A stretch of 64,000 nucleotides of DNA from Bacteroidales bacterium (GTDB lineage Bacteria; Bacteroidota; Bacteroidia; Bacteroidales; UBA932): assembly GCA_017555965.1 (NCBI GenBank), contig JAFZFH010000126.1, forward strand, positions 1 through 64,000, read 5' to 3'. The stretch's first letter is position 1. Each line of letters starts with the position of its first letter. Both the position numbers and the translations under genes were made by a program. Positions 33,036 to 42,735 of the stretch are shown here, piece by piece. The notes below the pieces were generated by a model. It saw only the letters and a list, made by a program, of their open reading frames with translations. It was not told the origin of the DNA and searched no databases.

Positions 33036-33246
33036 ATCAACATTGATAATGTAACCAGGTTACTCGGATGGGGATGATGGACCTATGTGACCCTCAGGGG
33101 GATTCCGCTTTGCGGGACGGAGGATTTCAGAACCGATTCTTCCGGAGCCTAAATCTTATTTATTTAAGATTTTCTGACAAACCGGCTAACGGCTTTTATT
33201 GAATAACCTGACCAGTCGCTTCCGAAGAAACGGCTGGTCATTTTTG
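33036..33246 (+). ncRNA. ssrS: probable 6S RNA between zapA and rny
   Basis: This 254-bp gene-free spacer has a promoter at its left end and a terminator at its right. It contains several strong helices: GTAACC/GGTTAC near 33051, TCCGC/GCGGG around 33105, AAATCTTA/TAAGATTT at 33151-33172, and AGGTTA (33057) able to pair with TAACCT (33214). In E. coli 6S RNA also lies next to zapA, and in Bacteroidales annotations I recall 6S between zapA and rny. I could not build a full 6S rod with confidence, so identity rests mainly on position and size. Confidence 0.6.
33218..33246 (+). terminator. terminator of the probable 6S RNA
   Basis: TGACCAG and CTGGTCA form a stem around the sequence 33226-33233, followed by TTTTTG. 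It ends 28 bp before the rny ATG. Confidence 0.75.
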
Positions 33247-33273
33247 TGAAAAAACTAAAACGAATATACAACC

Positions 33274-34815
33274 ATGAACATTGTAATCAACATCTTATGT
33301 GCAGTTTTGGGAGCAATCGCTGCTGTCACAGCTTACATAGTTGTCCGTAGAATACTTCTGAAAGGACAAAAAGAAGAGATCATCAAGCAGGCTGAAGTTG
33401 AAGCCGAGAACATCAAGAAGGAAAAGATCTTCCAGGCTAAGGAGAAGTTCCTCCAGCTCAAGAGCGAGCATGAACACTACATCAACGAAAAGAACAAGCA
33501 TATCAATGATGTAGAGAACAGGCTCAAGCAGAAGGAGAACAGTCTCAATCAGCAGAATTCTGAGCTCGGCCGCAAGAACAAGGAGGCTGAAGCAATCAGA
33601 GAAAACCTAAAGGCACAGGTTGAAATCGCAACCAAGAAGTCTGAGGAGTACGAGAAGCTCCGTCAGGATGCAATCCGTCAGATCGAGGAACTTGCAGGCC
33701 TTACTGCAGCAGAGGCTAAGAACCAGCTTATGGAAAGCATGAAGGCGGAGGCAAGAACTCAGGCTCAGTCATACATCAACGACGTGATGGACGAGGCTCG
33801 CCTTACTGCAAGCAAGGAAGCTAAGCGCATCGTCATCAACACAATCCAGAGAACAGCATCTGAAACTGCAATCGAAAATGCAGTGACAGTATTCCATATC
33901 GAGAGCGACGAAATCAAGGGACGCATCATCGGTCGCGAAGGACGTAACATCCGCGCGCTTGAGGCTGCAACAGGAGTTGAAATCGTTGTCGATGACACAC
34001 CTGAAGCAATCCTTCTTTCTGCATTCGACCCTGTAAGAAGAGAGGTTGCACGTCTTGCACTCCACCAGCTTGTAATCGACGGACGTATCCATCCGGCACG
34101 TATCGAGGAAGTTGTCGCAAAGGTGCAGAAGCAGCTTGAAGACGAGATCATGGAGACAGGTAAGAGAACATGTATCGACCTCGGTATCCATGGAATGCAC
34201 ATCGAGCTCGTTAAGCTCATCGGTAGAATGAAGTATCGCTCATCATACGGTCAGAACCTTCTCCAGCACGCTCGCGAGGTTGCAAACATCTGTGCTACAA
34301 TGGCTTCTGAACTCGGACTCAATCCTAAGACAGCTAAGCGTGCAGGTCTCCTCCACGATATCGGAAAGGTTTCCGATGAGGATCCGGAGCTGCCACATGC
34401 AATCCTCGGTATGAAGCTTGCCGAGAAATATAAGGAGAAGCCTGATATCTGCAACGCGATCGGTTCACACCACGAGGAAGTGGAGATGACATCAATCATC
34501 GCTCCTCTCGTACTTGTCGGTGACGCCATTTCAGGAGCACGTCCAGGTGCACGCCGCGAAGTGATCGAGTCATACATCAAGAGACTCAAGGATATGGAGA
34601 ACATCGCTCAGTCATACCCTGGTGTAACAAAGACATACGCTATCCAGGCCGGCCGCGAGCTCCGAGTAATCGTTGGTGCTGACCAGGTGACAGACCAGGA
34701 TGCAGAATCATTGTCAACTGAGATCGCAAGAAAGATCCAGGAAGAGATGGTTTATCCTGGACAGGTCAAGATTACAGTGATCAGAGAAACCAGATCAGTA
34801 GCATTCGCAAAATAA
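33274..34815 (+). CDS. rny: ribonuclease Y
   Basis: The 513-residue protein has an N-terminal membrane helix ([20 protein letters not shown]), a long coiled coil to about residue 190, a KH domain with [20 protein letters not shown], and an HD domain with [19 protein letters not shown] and [12 protein letters not shown]. This is RNase Y, a membrane-bound endonuclease that starts mRNA decay. The HD metal residues are all present. It is followed 9 bp later by the DsbD-like gene. Confidence 0.96.
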   Translation: MNIVINILCAVLGAIAAVTAYIVVRRILLKGQKEEIIKQAEVEAENIKKEKIFQAKEKFLQLKSEHEHYINEKNKHINDVENRLKQKENSLNQQNSELGRKNKEAEAIRENLKAQVEIATKKSEEYEKLRQDAIRQIEELAGLTAAEAKNQLMESMKAEARTQAQSYINDVMDEARLTASKEAKRIVINTIQRTASETAIENAVTVFHIESDEIKGRIIGREGRNIRALEAATGVEIVVDDTPEAILLSAFDPVRREVARLALHQLVIDGRIHPARIEEVVAKVQKQLEDEIMETGKRTCIDLGIHGMHIELVKLIGRMKYRSSYGQNLLQHAREVANICATMASELGLNPKTAKRAGLLHDIGKVSDEDPELPHAILGMKLAEKYKEKPDICNAIGSHHEEVEMTSIIAPLVLVGDAISGARPGARREVIESYIKRLKDMENIAQSYPGVTKTYAIQAGRELRVIVGADQVTDQDAESLSTEIARKIQEEMVYPGQVKITVIRETRSVAFAK

Positions 34816-34824
34816 CATAATTCA

Positions 34825-36744
34825 ATGAGAAAATTCATAACAGTTCTAGCCGCGTCTCTTTTGAGTCTCGCGGCTTTTGCGCAGGGACAGCTCGTTACTT
34901 GGTCCTCGCAGGTAGATAAGGGTGAGGGTGACCTCTATACTGTAGTGTTTACAGGAAAGGTTGCTTCCGGATATCACACATACACCCTTACAGATGAGTT
35001 CTCGGCAACAGAGATTCTCGACCTTGCAGTGCAGGGTGGTGAACTCGTCGGAGAACCTTACGAAGTCGGTACTCCAATCGAAGAGACAGATGAGTTCGGC
35101 GACCTCGTGAAGCATTATTATGACGAAATCGTCATCGCTCAGGATGTAAAGTCATCAGGCAGCGCCGTAATCAGCGGTACAATCTTTACAAACGCCTGCA
35201 CAGGCGGCGCATGTAAAGCAGAGTACTATGACTTTGAGGTTCAGGTAGGTTCTGCCGCACCTGCAGAAAAGGAGAAGACAGCTTTCCCATGGGGTCTGAT
35301 TCTTCAGGCAATCCTCTGGGGATTCGCAATGCTTCTTACTCCATGTGTATTCCCTATGGTTCCGATGACAGTATCGTTCTTCCTCAAGGGATCCGAGTCA
35401 GTGGCACAGGGTCGTTTCAAGGCTGGTATGTACGGTCTCTTCATCGTACTCCTCTACACACTCCCTATCGCTCTCCTCATCGTTATCACACGTATTGTAG
35501 GCGGTGAGTCTGTGACTGCAGACATCTTCAACTGGATTGCAACACACTGGTTGCCTAATATCCTCTTCTTTGTCATCTTCATGGTGTTCGCGGCTTCTTT
35601 CTTCGGAGCATTTGAAATCACTCTCCCACAGTCTCTTGTAAACAAGAGTGACAAGGGTTCTGACAAGAAGGGACTTGCAGGAGTATTCTTCATGGCTCTT
35701 ACTCTCGTGCTTGTATCATTCTCATGTACAGGTCCGATTGTAGGAAACGTGCTTATCCAGGCAACTTCAAGCAACGGTGCATGGTGGATTCCAATCGTGA
35801 CAATGCTTGCATTCTCAGTAGCATTCGCACTTCCTTTCACACTTCTCGCATTCTTCCCATCACTCCTCAAGGACCTCAAGAGAAGCGGTGGCGGATGGTT
35901 GAACACTGTAAAGGTTGTAATGGGATTCATTGAGGTTGCTCTCGGATTCAAGTTCCTCAGCATGGCTGACCAGACTTATCACTGGGGACTCCTCGACAGA
36001 GAGATCTATCTTGCTATCTGGATCGTAGTATTCGCTCTTCTCGGATTCTACCTCCTCGGCAAGCTCAAGTTCGCTCACGATGACGATGTTCCGCACATCT
36101 CAGTGACAAGACTCTCTCTTGCAATCGTAGTATTCTCATTCGTAGTATACATGGTTCCTGGCATGTGGGGTGCACCGCTCAGCGGTCTTTCAGGATATCT
36201 TCCTCCGATCTCTACACAGGACTACGTTGTTTCAGCAGGTTCAAGCGCACATGCAACAGTATCTGACGCTCCTGCTCAGACTGCGGAGAAGAAATATGAC
36301 TTCCTCCACCTTCCGCACAACCTCGACGGTTACTTTGACCTTGAGGATGCACTTGCAGCAGCAAAGAAGTCAGGTAAGCCTGTTTTCGTTGACGTTACAG
36401 GTCATGCATGCGTAAACTGCCGCGAGATGGAGCAGAGAGTATGGAGCGATCCTGCAGCTCTTGACATTCTCCGTAACGAGTTTGTCATCTGCGCACTCTA
36501 TGTTGATGACAAGCACAAACTTCCTGAAGAAGATTGGGTAACAGATGCTGAGACAGGAAAGGTATACAAGGATCTCGGACGTGTGAACTCTTATATTGCA
36601 CGTGAGAAGTTCAACGTAAATGCTCAGCCTAATTACGTTCTCCTCTCCCCTGACGGCGAGATTCTCGTACCGACACACAGCTACGACCTCTCAGTCGAGA
36701 ACTTCATCAAGTTCCTCAAGAGCGGTATCGCAGCCAACAACTAA
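34825..36744 (+). CDS. thiol:disulfide interchange protein DsbD-like
   Basis: The 639-residue protein has a signal peptide (to AFAQ-GQL), an N-terminal DsbD-alpha-like domain with the cysteine pair in NACTGGACKAEY, and an eight-helix CcdA-type membrane core with LLTPCVFPMVP and SFSCTGP, each with the transfer cysteine. It ends with a thioredoxin domain with C529-VN-C532 (GHACVNCREME). It moves reducing equivalents from cytoplasmic thioredoxin to the periplasm. All three redox pairs are intact. It ends in a good terminator. Confidence 0.93.
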   Translation: MRKFITVLAASLLSLAAFAQGQLVTWSSQVDKGEGDLYTVVFTGKVASGYHTYTLTDEFSATEILDLAVQGGELVGEPYEVGTPIEETDEFGDLVKHYYDEIVIAQDVKSSGSAVISGTIFTNACTGGACKAEYYDFEVQVGSAAPAEKEKTAFPWGLILQAILWGFAMLLTPCVFPMVPMTVSFFLKGSESVAQGRFKAGMYGLFIVLLYTLPIALLIVITRIVGGESVTADIFNWIATHWLPNILFFVIFMVFAASFFGAFEITLPQSLVNKSDKGSDKKGLAGVFFMALTLVLVSFSCTGPIVGNVLIQATSSNGAWWIPIVTMLAFSVAFALPFTLLAFFPSLLKDLKRSGGGWLNTVKVVMGFIEVALGFKFLSMADQTYHWGLLDREIYLAIWIVVFALLGFYLLGKLKFAHDDDVPHISVTRLSLAIVVFSFVVYMVPGMWGAPLSGLSGYLPPISTQDYVVSAGSSAHATVSDAPAQTAEKKYDFLHLPHNLDGYFDLEDALAAAKKSGKPVFVDVTGHACVNCREMEQRVWSDPAALDILRNEFVICALYVDDKHKLPEEDWVTDAETGKVYKDLGRVNSYIAREKFNVNAQPNYVLLSPDGEILVPTHSYDLSVENFIKFLKSGIAANN

Positions 36745-36763
36745 AAGATATTACATCTCTTAT

Positions 36764-36794
36764 ATAGTGGGTTTGATCAGATCAAGCCCACTAT
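36764..36794 (+). terminator. rho-independent terminator after the DsbD-like gene
   Basis: ATAGTGGGTTTGAT pairs with ATCAAGCCCACTAT (one G-T pair) over a three-base loop, followed by TTTTA. Confidence 0.85.
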
Positions 36795-36810
36795 TTTAAT
36801 ACCATCTGCT

Positions 36811-38466
36811 ATGAGGATACTCTGGCTTGATATAAACAGTTCATACTCACATTCGTCAGTCGCATTGCCGGCAATTCATGCACAGGTAAGCGAAAGGACG
36901 GATTGGGAGTGGCGTGTCGTAAGAGGAACAATAAATGAAGACCCGGGCGCATTGGCGGCAGCTGTAGCCTTGGAGAAACCGGATGTGATTGCTGCCACCT
37001 TCTGGCTGTTTACCCATCAGATGCAGATCGAGGTACTGTCCCGCGCGGTCCAGCTGCTTGATGATGTCAAGGTGGTCTGCGGAGGCCCGGAGTTTCTCGG
37101 AAATAATGCAGAGTTTCTCAGAAGAAACACGTTCGTATCTGCTATAATCAAAGGAGAAGGCGAAGTTGCGCTTCCGAAGTTTCTGGAGAACATCCACAAC
37201 GAATCTTCATGGCATGCAATAGACGGACTATGCTGGATTTCCGGATCAGACGGGAAGTACCACGATAATGGTATAGCCAGAGTCGCTGACTTCTCTTCGT
37301 TGAAATATCCGGAGGAGAGTTCATTCTTCAAGTGGGACAAGCCGTTCGTACAGCTGGAGACCACTCGAGGATGCTTCAACACATGCGCATTCTGCGTCAG
37401 CGGTGGAGAAAAACCTGTCAGATATCAGTCTTTGGAGCAGGTGAAAGGTCGGCTTGAAAACATCTGTTCACATGGAATAAAGGACGTGAGGGTTCTGGAC
37501 AGGACATTCAATTTTGATACTGCACGCGCATGCAAGATGCTGGACATCTTTGCAGAGTACCACGGCAGAATGAGGTTCCACCTGGAGATACATCCTTCGC
37601 TTATTTCTGATATATTGAAAGATAAGCTTGCCTGTCTTCCTGAAGGTCTGCTGCACCTTGAAGCAGGAATACAGAGTCTGAACAGTACTGTACTTGCAGA
37701 AAGTGGACGAAAAGGAAGTCTGAATTCATCTCTTGAAGGCCTCAGATTCCTTTGTTCGCTTGACAATCTTGAAACACATGCAGACCTTATCACAGGTCTT
37801 CCTTCATACAGCCTTGGGATGCTGTGCAAGGATATAATCAAGCTAGCGGAAATCGGAGTGGATGAGCTTCAGATCGAATCGCTTAAAGTGCTTCCTGGAA
37901 CCCAGATGAGGACTGATGCAAAAGAAAAAGGTCTTAAATACTCCCCTCTTCCTCCATACGAGGTTCTTCAGACTCCGGAAATGTCTCCTGCAGAGCTTAA
38001 GACTGCCATGAAGATATCACGTATGATAGATTTCTATTACAACACAGAAGCATGGCAGAAGGTGATCAGAGATCTTATATGCTCTTCAGAAGGCTTCCTG
38101 ACGGAATTTACAGCACATCTTGACCATATCATGGTTCTGGATACGCCTCTGAGTTTGGAGCGACGTGGGGTCATCCTATATGAATATTGCCGAGCCCGAC
38201 ATCCGTCAAAGCTCACTGACATATCAGTCGCATGGATTGAAGCGGGATGCTCACTGAAGAAAGAGCCTGCCGGAGATATAACCAAGATCAAATATCTTGA
38301 GGCATTCCTGGAAGAAAACCATCTCAAGATGTCAGTCAGGTACGGAAGCGCAGAAGCCTCTCACCGCTATTTCCTGCTGAACTCATCAGACGGAAAGTAC
38401 ATCTTCGGATACGACTCCGAAAATCACCGTCCCTCCCCCACCTTCATGGCAACTATAAATAATTAG
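36811..38466 (+). CDS. B12-binding radical SAM protein (DUF4080 type)
   Basis: The 551-residue protein begins with a cobalamin-binding Rossmann domain (ILWLDINSSYSHSSVALPAI, VVCGGPEFLGNNAEF) that lacks the canonical DxHxxG signature. A radical SAM core follows with C188-x3-C192-x2-C195 in RGCFNTCAFCVSGGE and IQSLNSTVLAESGRKG. The C-terminal 150 residues fit DUF4080, common in Firmicutes and Bacteroidota. The reaction is unknown; methyl transfer is typical of B12-radical SAM enzymes but not established for this group. It stands alone after a terminator. Confidence 0.85.
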   Translation: MRILWLDINSSYSHSSVALPAIHAQVSERTDWEWRVVRGTINEDPGALAAAVALEKPDVIAATFWLFTHQMQIEVLSRAVQLLDDVKVVCGGPEFLGNNAEFLRRNTFVSAIIKGEGEVALPKFLENIHNESSWHAIDGLCWISGSDGKYHDNGIARVADFSSLKYPEESSFFKWDKPFVQLETTRGCFNTCAFCVSGGEKPVRYQSLEQVKGRLENICSHGIKDVRVLDRTFNFDTARACKMLDIFAEYHGRMRFHLEIHPSLISDILKDKLACLPEGLLHLEAGIQSLNSTVLAESGRKGSLNSSLEGLRFLCSLDNLETHADLITGLPSYSLGMLCKDIIKLAEIGVDELQIESLKVLPGTQMRTDAKEKGLKYSPLPPYEVLQTPEMSPAELKTAMKISRMIDFYYNTEAWQKVIRDLICSSEGFLTEFTAHLDHIMVLDTPLSLERRGVILYEYCRARHPSKLTDISVAWIEAGCSLKKEPAGDITKIKYLEAFLEENHLKMSVRYGSAEASHRYFLLNSSDGKYIFGYDSENHRPSPTFMATINN

Positions 38467-38485
38467 ACACCAGCACTTTACAAAC

Positions 38486-38515
38486 GATGCGTGCTCCCCG
38501 CGGGGAGCACGCATC
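38486..38515. terminator. 30-bp perfect palindrome between convergent genes
   Basis: GATGCGTGCTCCCCG is followed directly by its complement CGGGGAGCACGCATC. The inner part GCGTGCTCC/GGAGCACGC is the same as in the hairpin at 3381-3410, 35 kb away and also between convergent genes. T-runs are weak, so it is called a terminator from its position. Confidence 0.55.
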
Positions 38516-38562
38516 TGTTTCATGACAGTCAATATGTTACATATTGCACTGAGCTGTTCAGA

Positions 38563-39405
38563 CTAGAGATTTGCTGTCTTGGCTGCCACTTCACCTGCTA
38601 CTTTCGCGTAGTTTTCAGTGCTGTCAGCGAAGAGGATTCCTCTTGACGAGTTGATAAGGAGTCCGCCATGGTCATTGGAACCATGTGCGATCACCTCTTC
38701 AGCAGATCCACCCTGTGCACCTACACCAGGTACAAGGAAGAAATTGTCAGGACAGAAGCTGCGGAGCTCTTCAAGCTTGTCAGCCTTTGTTGCACCGACA
38801 ACGAACATCATGTTGTCCGGAGTAGAGATCTCCATCATTTCTTCCATAACAGCCTGATAGAGAGGCTTACCGTCCTTCTGTGCATTCTGGAACTGGTATG
38901 CTGATGCATTGGATGTCAAGGCAAGCACGATAGCCCACTTGTCCTTATACTCAAGGAACGGAGTAACGCTGTCTGCACCCATATATGGAGCGATTGTTAC
39001 AGCATCAAAGTCCATTTCCTCATAGAATGCCTTTGCATACATCTTTGCAGTGTTTCCGATATCTCCTCTCTTAGCATCTGCAATGAGGAAGATTTCAGGA
39101 TACTTAGATCTGATGTAATCCACTGTAGCATCGAGTGCGCGCATTCCATCGATACCGTAGCATTCATAGAATGCAAGGTTTGGCTTGTATGCAACGCAAT
39201 GTGCTGCTGTAGCATCTACGATTGCTTTGTTGAACTCGATGATAGAGCGTGCCTTGCCTTTGTACAGTTCGCCTTTGATTGCGAGCTCACCATGTTTTGC
39301 CAATGCTTTCACATGCTCAGGCATCTTATCAAAATCTACATCCAGGCCTACGCATAACATGCTCTTCTTTGCCTGAATCTGCTCAAATAGTTCTTTTCTA
39401 TTCAT
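38563..39405 (-). CDS. pyrF: orotidine 5'-phosphate decarboxylase (type 2)
   Basis: The 280-residue protein contains MLCVGLDVDFDKMPEHVKAL, KPNLAFYECYG and the catalytic DAKRGDIGNTAKMYA with the charged K-D network, plus VPGVGAQGG of the phosphate site. It makes UMP from OMP, the last step of pyrimidine synthesis. The length and motif spacing are those of the longer, type 2 PyrF. It lies between the two palindromic elements at 38486 and 39476. Confidence 0.95.
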   Translation of the reverse strand: MNRKELFEQIQAKKSMLCVGLDVDFDKMPEHVKALAKHGELAIKGELYKGKARSIIEFNKAIVDATAAHCVAYKPNLAFYECYGIDGMRALDATVDYIRSKYPEIFLIADAKRGDIGNTAKMYAKAFYEEMDFDAVTIAPYMGADSVTPFLEYKDKWAIVLALTSNASAYQFQNAQKDGKPLYQAVMEEMMEISTPDNMMFVVGATKADKLEELRSFCPDNFFLVPGVGAQGGSAEEVIAHGSNDHGGLLINSSRGILFADSTENYAKVAGEVAAKTANL

Positions 39406-39475
39406 ATCTTAATATGAGTTTTAAGCATTGTTAACAGCTATTATAACAGAGAGTCGGACGGTTTGTTGCTCCATT

Positions 39476-39529
39476 GGCCCCCTCCCACTTCGTGGGCCCC
39501 TCCCCCTACGCGGGGTTGCGAAAATGCCA
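39476..39529 (+). repeat. 54-bp GC-rich dispersed palindromic repeat, copy 2
   Basis: Matches the minus-strand element at 4258-4311 at 52 of 54 positions. It has the same two hairpins, CCCACTTCGTGGG and a CCCC...GGGG stem. It lies between the 5' end of pyrF and the 3' end of the M20 peptidase gene. Relative to transcription it is inverted compared with copy 1. Confidence 0.8.
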
Positions 39530-39560
39530 ATTCCGCAATCAAATCCGCTCCTCCTTACTG

Positions 39561-40907
39561 TTAGTAATACCTATAGAAGAGAGCGATGGCCTCCATACCG
39601 GCAAAAAGTTGCTTGAGAAGATAGCTCTCGTTCGGAGAGTGGATGGTATCACGTTCAAGACCGAATCCCATCAGAAGCGGATCGATCTGAAGGATACGCT
39701 GGAGATCTGCGAGGATAGGAATCGAACCGCCGCCACGTGAAGGAACCGGCTCGATGCCGTAAACCTCAGTCATAGCCTTCTCTGCAGCCTTATATGCAGG
39801 TGATGAGATAGGAATGAGGAAGCCGTCTCCACCATGATGAGGGATGACCTCGACCTTTACATAGTCAGGAGCAATCGATAGGAAATGCTCGGTAAAGAGT
39901 CTTGTGATCGTCTCGCTGTCCTGGTTAGGAACAAGTCTCATGGAAATCTTCGCATGAGCCACTGAAGGAAGTACAGTCTTGGCACCTTCTCCGATATAGC
40001 CGCCCCAGATACCGTTTACATCAAGACATGGTCTGATGCCGGTACGCTCGAGACTGCTGTACCCAGCCTCACCTTTAACTTCCTTTATATCAAGGAATTC
40101 CTTATATTCTTCAATATCGAACGGAGCTCTTGAAAGCTTGGCTCTGTCTTCTGCTGAAAGTTCCACGACATCGTCATAGAATCCCTTTACAGTGATACGT
40201 CCGTCCTTGTCGATAAGGGACGAAACCATATCGCAGAGTACATTGATAGGATTAGCTACCGCTCCGCCGTAGTGACCTGAGTGCAGGTCCTTGTTAGGTC
40301 CTGTAACCTTTACCTCAACATATGACAGACCACGCATTCCGCAGTTGATCGAAGGTACAGACTCTGAAATCATTGTTGTATCTGACACGAGGATGATGTC
40401 TGCCGCCAGCATTTCCTTATTTTCCTTTGCCCATGCAGCGAGAGACGGACTTCCGATCTCCTCCTCACCCTCAAGAATGAATTTCACGTTATGCTTGAGA
40501 CCGCCTTCGCGCACCATGAACTCAAATGCCTTGATATGCATGAAAAGCTGTCCCTTATCGTCGTTGGCACCACGTGCATAGATGGCACCGTCGCGGATCT
40601 CAGGCTCGAACGGATCCGAATGCCAGAGTGCGATAGGGTCTACCGGCTGCACATCATAATGTCCATATACGAGGACAGTCGGAAGCGACGGATCGACAAT
40701 CTTCTGACCGAACACTACAGGATGTCCTGTTGTCGGATATACTGCAGCCTCGTCTGCGCCTGCCTCAAGAAGAAGCTCTACAAGTCGCTCAGCACACTTC
40801 TGCATGTCTGGCTTGTGCTGCTCGAGCGAGCTTACAGACGGGATTCTGAGAATAGAAAAGAGTTCATCAAAGAATCTCTCCTTATGGGTTTCAATGTAGT
40901 TCTTCAT
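39561..40907 (-). CDS. M20 family dipeptidase
   Basis: The 448-residue protein carries the M20 metal site: LVYGHYDVQPVDP, IYARGANDDKGQ, the general base and ligand in LEGEEEIGSPSL, and SRGGGSIPILADLQ near the C-terminus. It also has the dimerisation lid. Members of this group are cytoplasmic metallodipeptidases of broad specificity. No signal peptide is present. It lies 19 bp downstream of the YgiQ-type gene. Confidence 0.92.
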   Translation of the reverse strand: MKNYIETHKERFFDELFSILRIPSVSSLEQHKPDMQKCAERLVELLLEAGADEAAVYPTTGHPVVFGQKIVDPSLPTVLVYGHYDVQPVDPIALWHSDPFEPEIRDGAIYARGANDDKGQLFMHIKAFEFMVREGGLKHNVKFILEGEEEIGSPSLAAWAKENKEMLAADIILVSDTTMISESVPSINCGMRGLSYVEVKVTGPNKDLHSGHYGGAVANPINVLCDMVSSLIDKDGRITVKGFYDDVVELSAEDRAKLSRAPFDIEEYKEFLDIKEVKGEAGYSSLERTGIRPCLDVNGIWGGYIGEGAKTVLPSVAHAKISMRLVPNQDSETITRLFTEHFLSIAPDYVKVEVIPHHGGDGFLIPISSPAYKAAEKAMTEVYGIEPVPSRGGGSIPILADLQRILQIDPLLMGFGLERDTIHSPNESYLLKQLFAGMEAIALFYRYY

Positions 40908-40926
40908 TTTATCTTATAAGTTTGAT

Positions 40927-42660
40927 TTATTTCTTTTCACGTCTGAAGAAGAACGATTTCTGTTCCTTCTTCCTTGCCAGATCCCTCTCCACGAACACTT
41001 TCTCGAGGTTCTTAGGATCCAGTCCTGTGTAGTACATCACAGAAGATGTAGTCATCGGCGTAGGAGTGAAGTCCTGTACCTGATCCATATAGAGACCCTG
41101 AAGTGCCGGATTGCGGGCAAGTCTCTGCATCTCCCTCATTCCGCATCCCGGATGCGCTGATATGAAGTATGGAACAAGTTCACATTTGCGTCCGCTAGAG
41201 GCCACAATATTGTCAAACTCGACTCTGAGACGCTCGAACAGTCGGAATGACGGCTTCGCCATCAGCTTCAGCACGCTGTCTTCCGTATGTTCCGGCGCAA
41301 CTTTCAGACGACCGGATGTGTGCTCGAGAATGAGTTCCTTGAGATATGGATATGAGGTCTCGTCCACGAAACCCTTTTCATCGAGGAAAAGGTCATAACG
41401 GATTCCGCTGCCGATATACGCATGACGGATTCCCTTGACTCCCGCAATACGGTCATATAGCTTAAGGAGACGTTCGTGCGAACGGTCCATATTCTTGCAT
41501 GGGCTCGGAAAGAGGCACGACTTGCGACGACATTTCGCACAAAGTTCAGGATTCTTTCCTCTCATTCCGTACATGTTCGCTGTCGGCGCTCCAACATCAG
41601 ATATATTGCCGGCAAAGCCAGGAAGGTCGTTAAGGCCCTTTATTTCCTTTATTATCGAATCTTCGCTGCGAGACTGTATGAACTTGCCCTGATGGGCTGC
41701 AATAGTACAGAAGTTACATCCTCCGAAACATCCGCGATGGGTATTCACCGAAAACTTGATCATCTCAAACGCAGGAATATGCTTTCCCTTGTACCTTGGA
41801 TGCGGCTGTTTTGTGAAAGGAAGGTCCCAGAAGGAGTCCATCTCTTCCTGAGTCGCAGGCGGCCATGTAGGATTTATCTGCACATAACCGTTCTTGACAG
41901 GCTCCACAAGCACAGGCGGATGAAGCATGTTTGCATATGTCTCGACTACATGGAAGTTCTCTGCAAATGCGATCTTGTCCTTGCAGCATCTCTCATACGA
42001 ATTCAGAACCACAGCATCCTTGAGCTTGCAGCGGCCGTCCATATAGAAGACCAGCTGAGGAATCTTTCTGATGTCGCTTATATTTCTTCCGGCTTCAATC
42101 GCCTTGGTGAATTCAATCATCGTCCTCTCACCCATTCCGTAGCAGAGCCAGTCCGCTCCGCTGTCGACAAGGATTGACGGCTTCAATGCATCCTGCCAGT
42201 AATCATAGTGGGTCACACGTCTGAGTGAAGCCTCGATGCCACCGATCAGAACCGGAATGTCAGTATATATCTGCTTGAGGATCTTTGTATAGACTGTCAC
42301 TGCATAGTCAGGTCGCTGTCCCGCCTTGCCCTCCGGTGTATATGCATCGTCGCTGCGGAGTCGCTTGGCCGCGGTATAATGGTTCACCATTGAGTCCATC
42401 GCACCAGCATTGACACCGAAATAAAGTCGCGGTGCACCGAGCTTTCGGAAGTCGCGAAGGTCGTCACGCCAGTTCGGCTGCGGCACCACCGCCACCCTGT
42501 AACCGAACTTCTGGAGCCATCTCGCAATTACCGCCGTACCGAAGGACGGATGGTCGATGAATGCATCGCCCGTAAAAAGAATCACATCTATGTAATCCCA
42601 TCCCAAAGCCTTGACCTCCTTGATTGAGGTCGGAATCATATATGCACCTGTTTCTGCCAT
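40927..42660 (-). CDS. YgiQ family radical SAM protein
   Basis: From ATG 42660 the protein has 577 residues, beginning MAETGAYMIPTSIKEVKALG, the family start. It has FTGDAFIDHPSFGTAVIARW, GGIEASLRRVTHYDYW, and the radical SAM motif RGCFGGCNFCTIAAHQG. It ends in a lysine-rich tail. The function of YgiQ is not known. A TAAATTTG element at 42683-42676 lies in the middle of any longer translation, so the start at 42708 is rejected. Confidence 0.92.
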   Translation of the reverse strand: MAETGAYMIPTSIKEVKALGWDYIDVILFTGDAFIDHPSFGTAVIARWLQKFGYRVAVVPQPNWRDDLRDFRKLGAPRLYFGVNAGAMDSMVNHYTAAKRLRSDDAYTPEGKAGQRPDYAVTVYTKILKQIYTDIPVLIGGIEASLRRVTHYDYWQDALKPSILVDSGADWLCYGMGERTMIEFTKAIEAGRNISDIRKIPQLVFYMDGRCKLKDAVVLNSYERCCKDKIAFAENFHVVETYANMLHPPVLVEPVKNGYVQINPTWPPATQEEMDSFWDLPFTKQPHPRYKGKHIPAFEMIKFSVNTHRGCFGGCNFCTIAAHQGKFIQSRSEDSIIKEIKGLNDLPGFAGNISDVGAPTANMYGMRGKNPELCAKCRRKSCLFPSPCKNMDRSHERLLKLYDRIAGVKGIRHAYIGSGIRYDLFLDEKGFVDETSYPYLKELILEHTSGRLKVAPEHTEDSVLKLMAKPSFRLFERLRVEFDNIVASSGRKCELVPYFISAHPGCGMREMQRLARNPALQGLYMDQVQDFTPTPMTTSSVMYYTGLDPKNLEKVFVERDLARKKEQKSFFFRREKK

Positions 42661-42675
42661 ATTCACCAAATCATA

Positions 42676-42683
42676 CAAATTTA
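42676..42683 (-). promoter_or_regulatory. -7 element (TAAATTTG, minus strand) of the YgiQ-M20 unit
   Basis: CAAATTTA on the plus strand reads TAAATTTG leftward, 15 bp before the chosen ATG. No TTG is at standard spacing. Confidence 0.5.
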
Positions 42684-42735
42684 ATGAATATTTCCATACT
42701 ACGTGCATTTCTGATTCATGGATTTATCCAAATTC

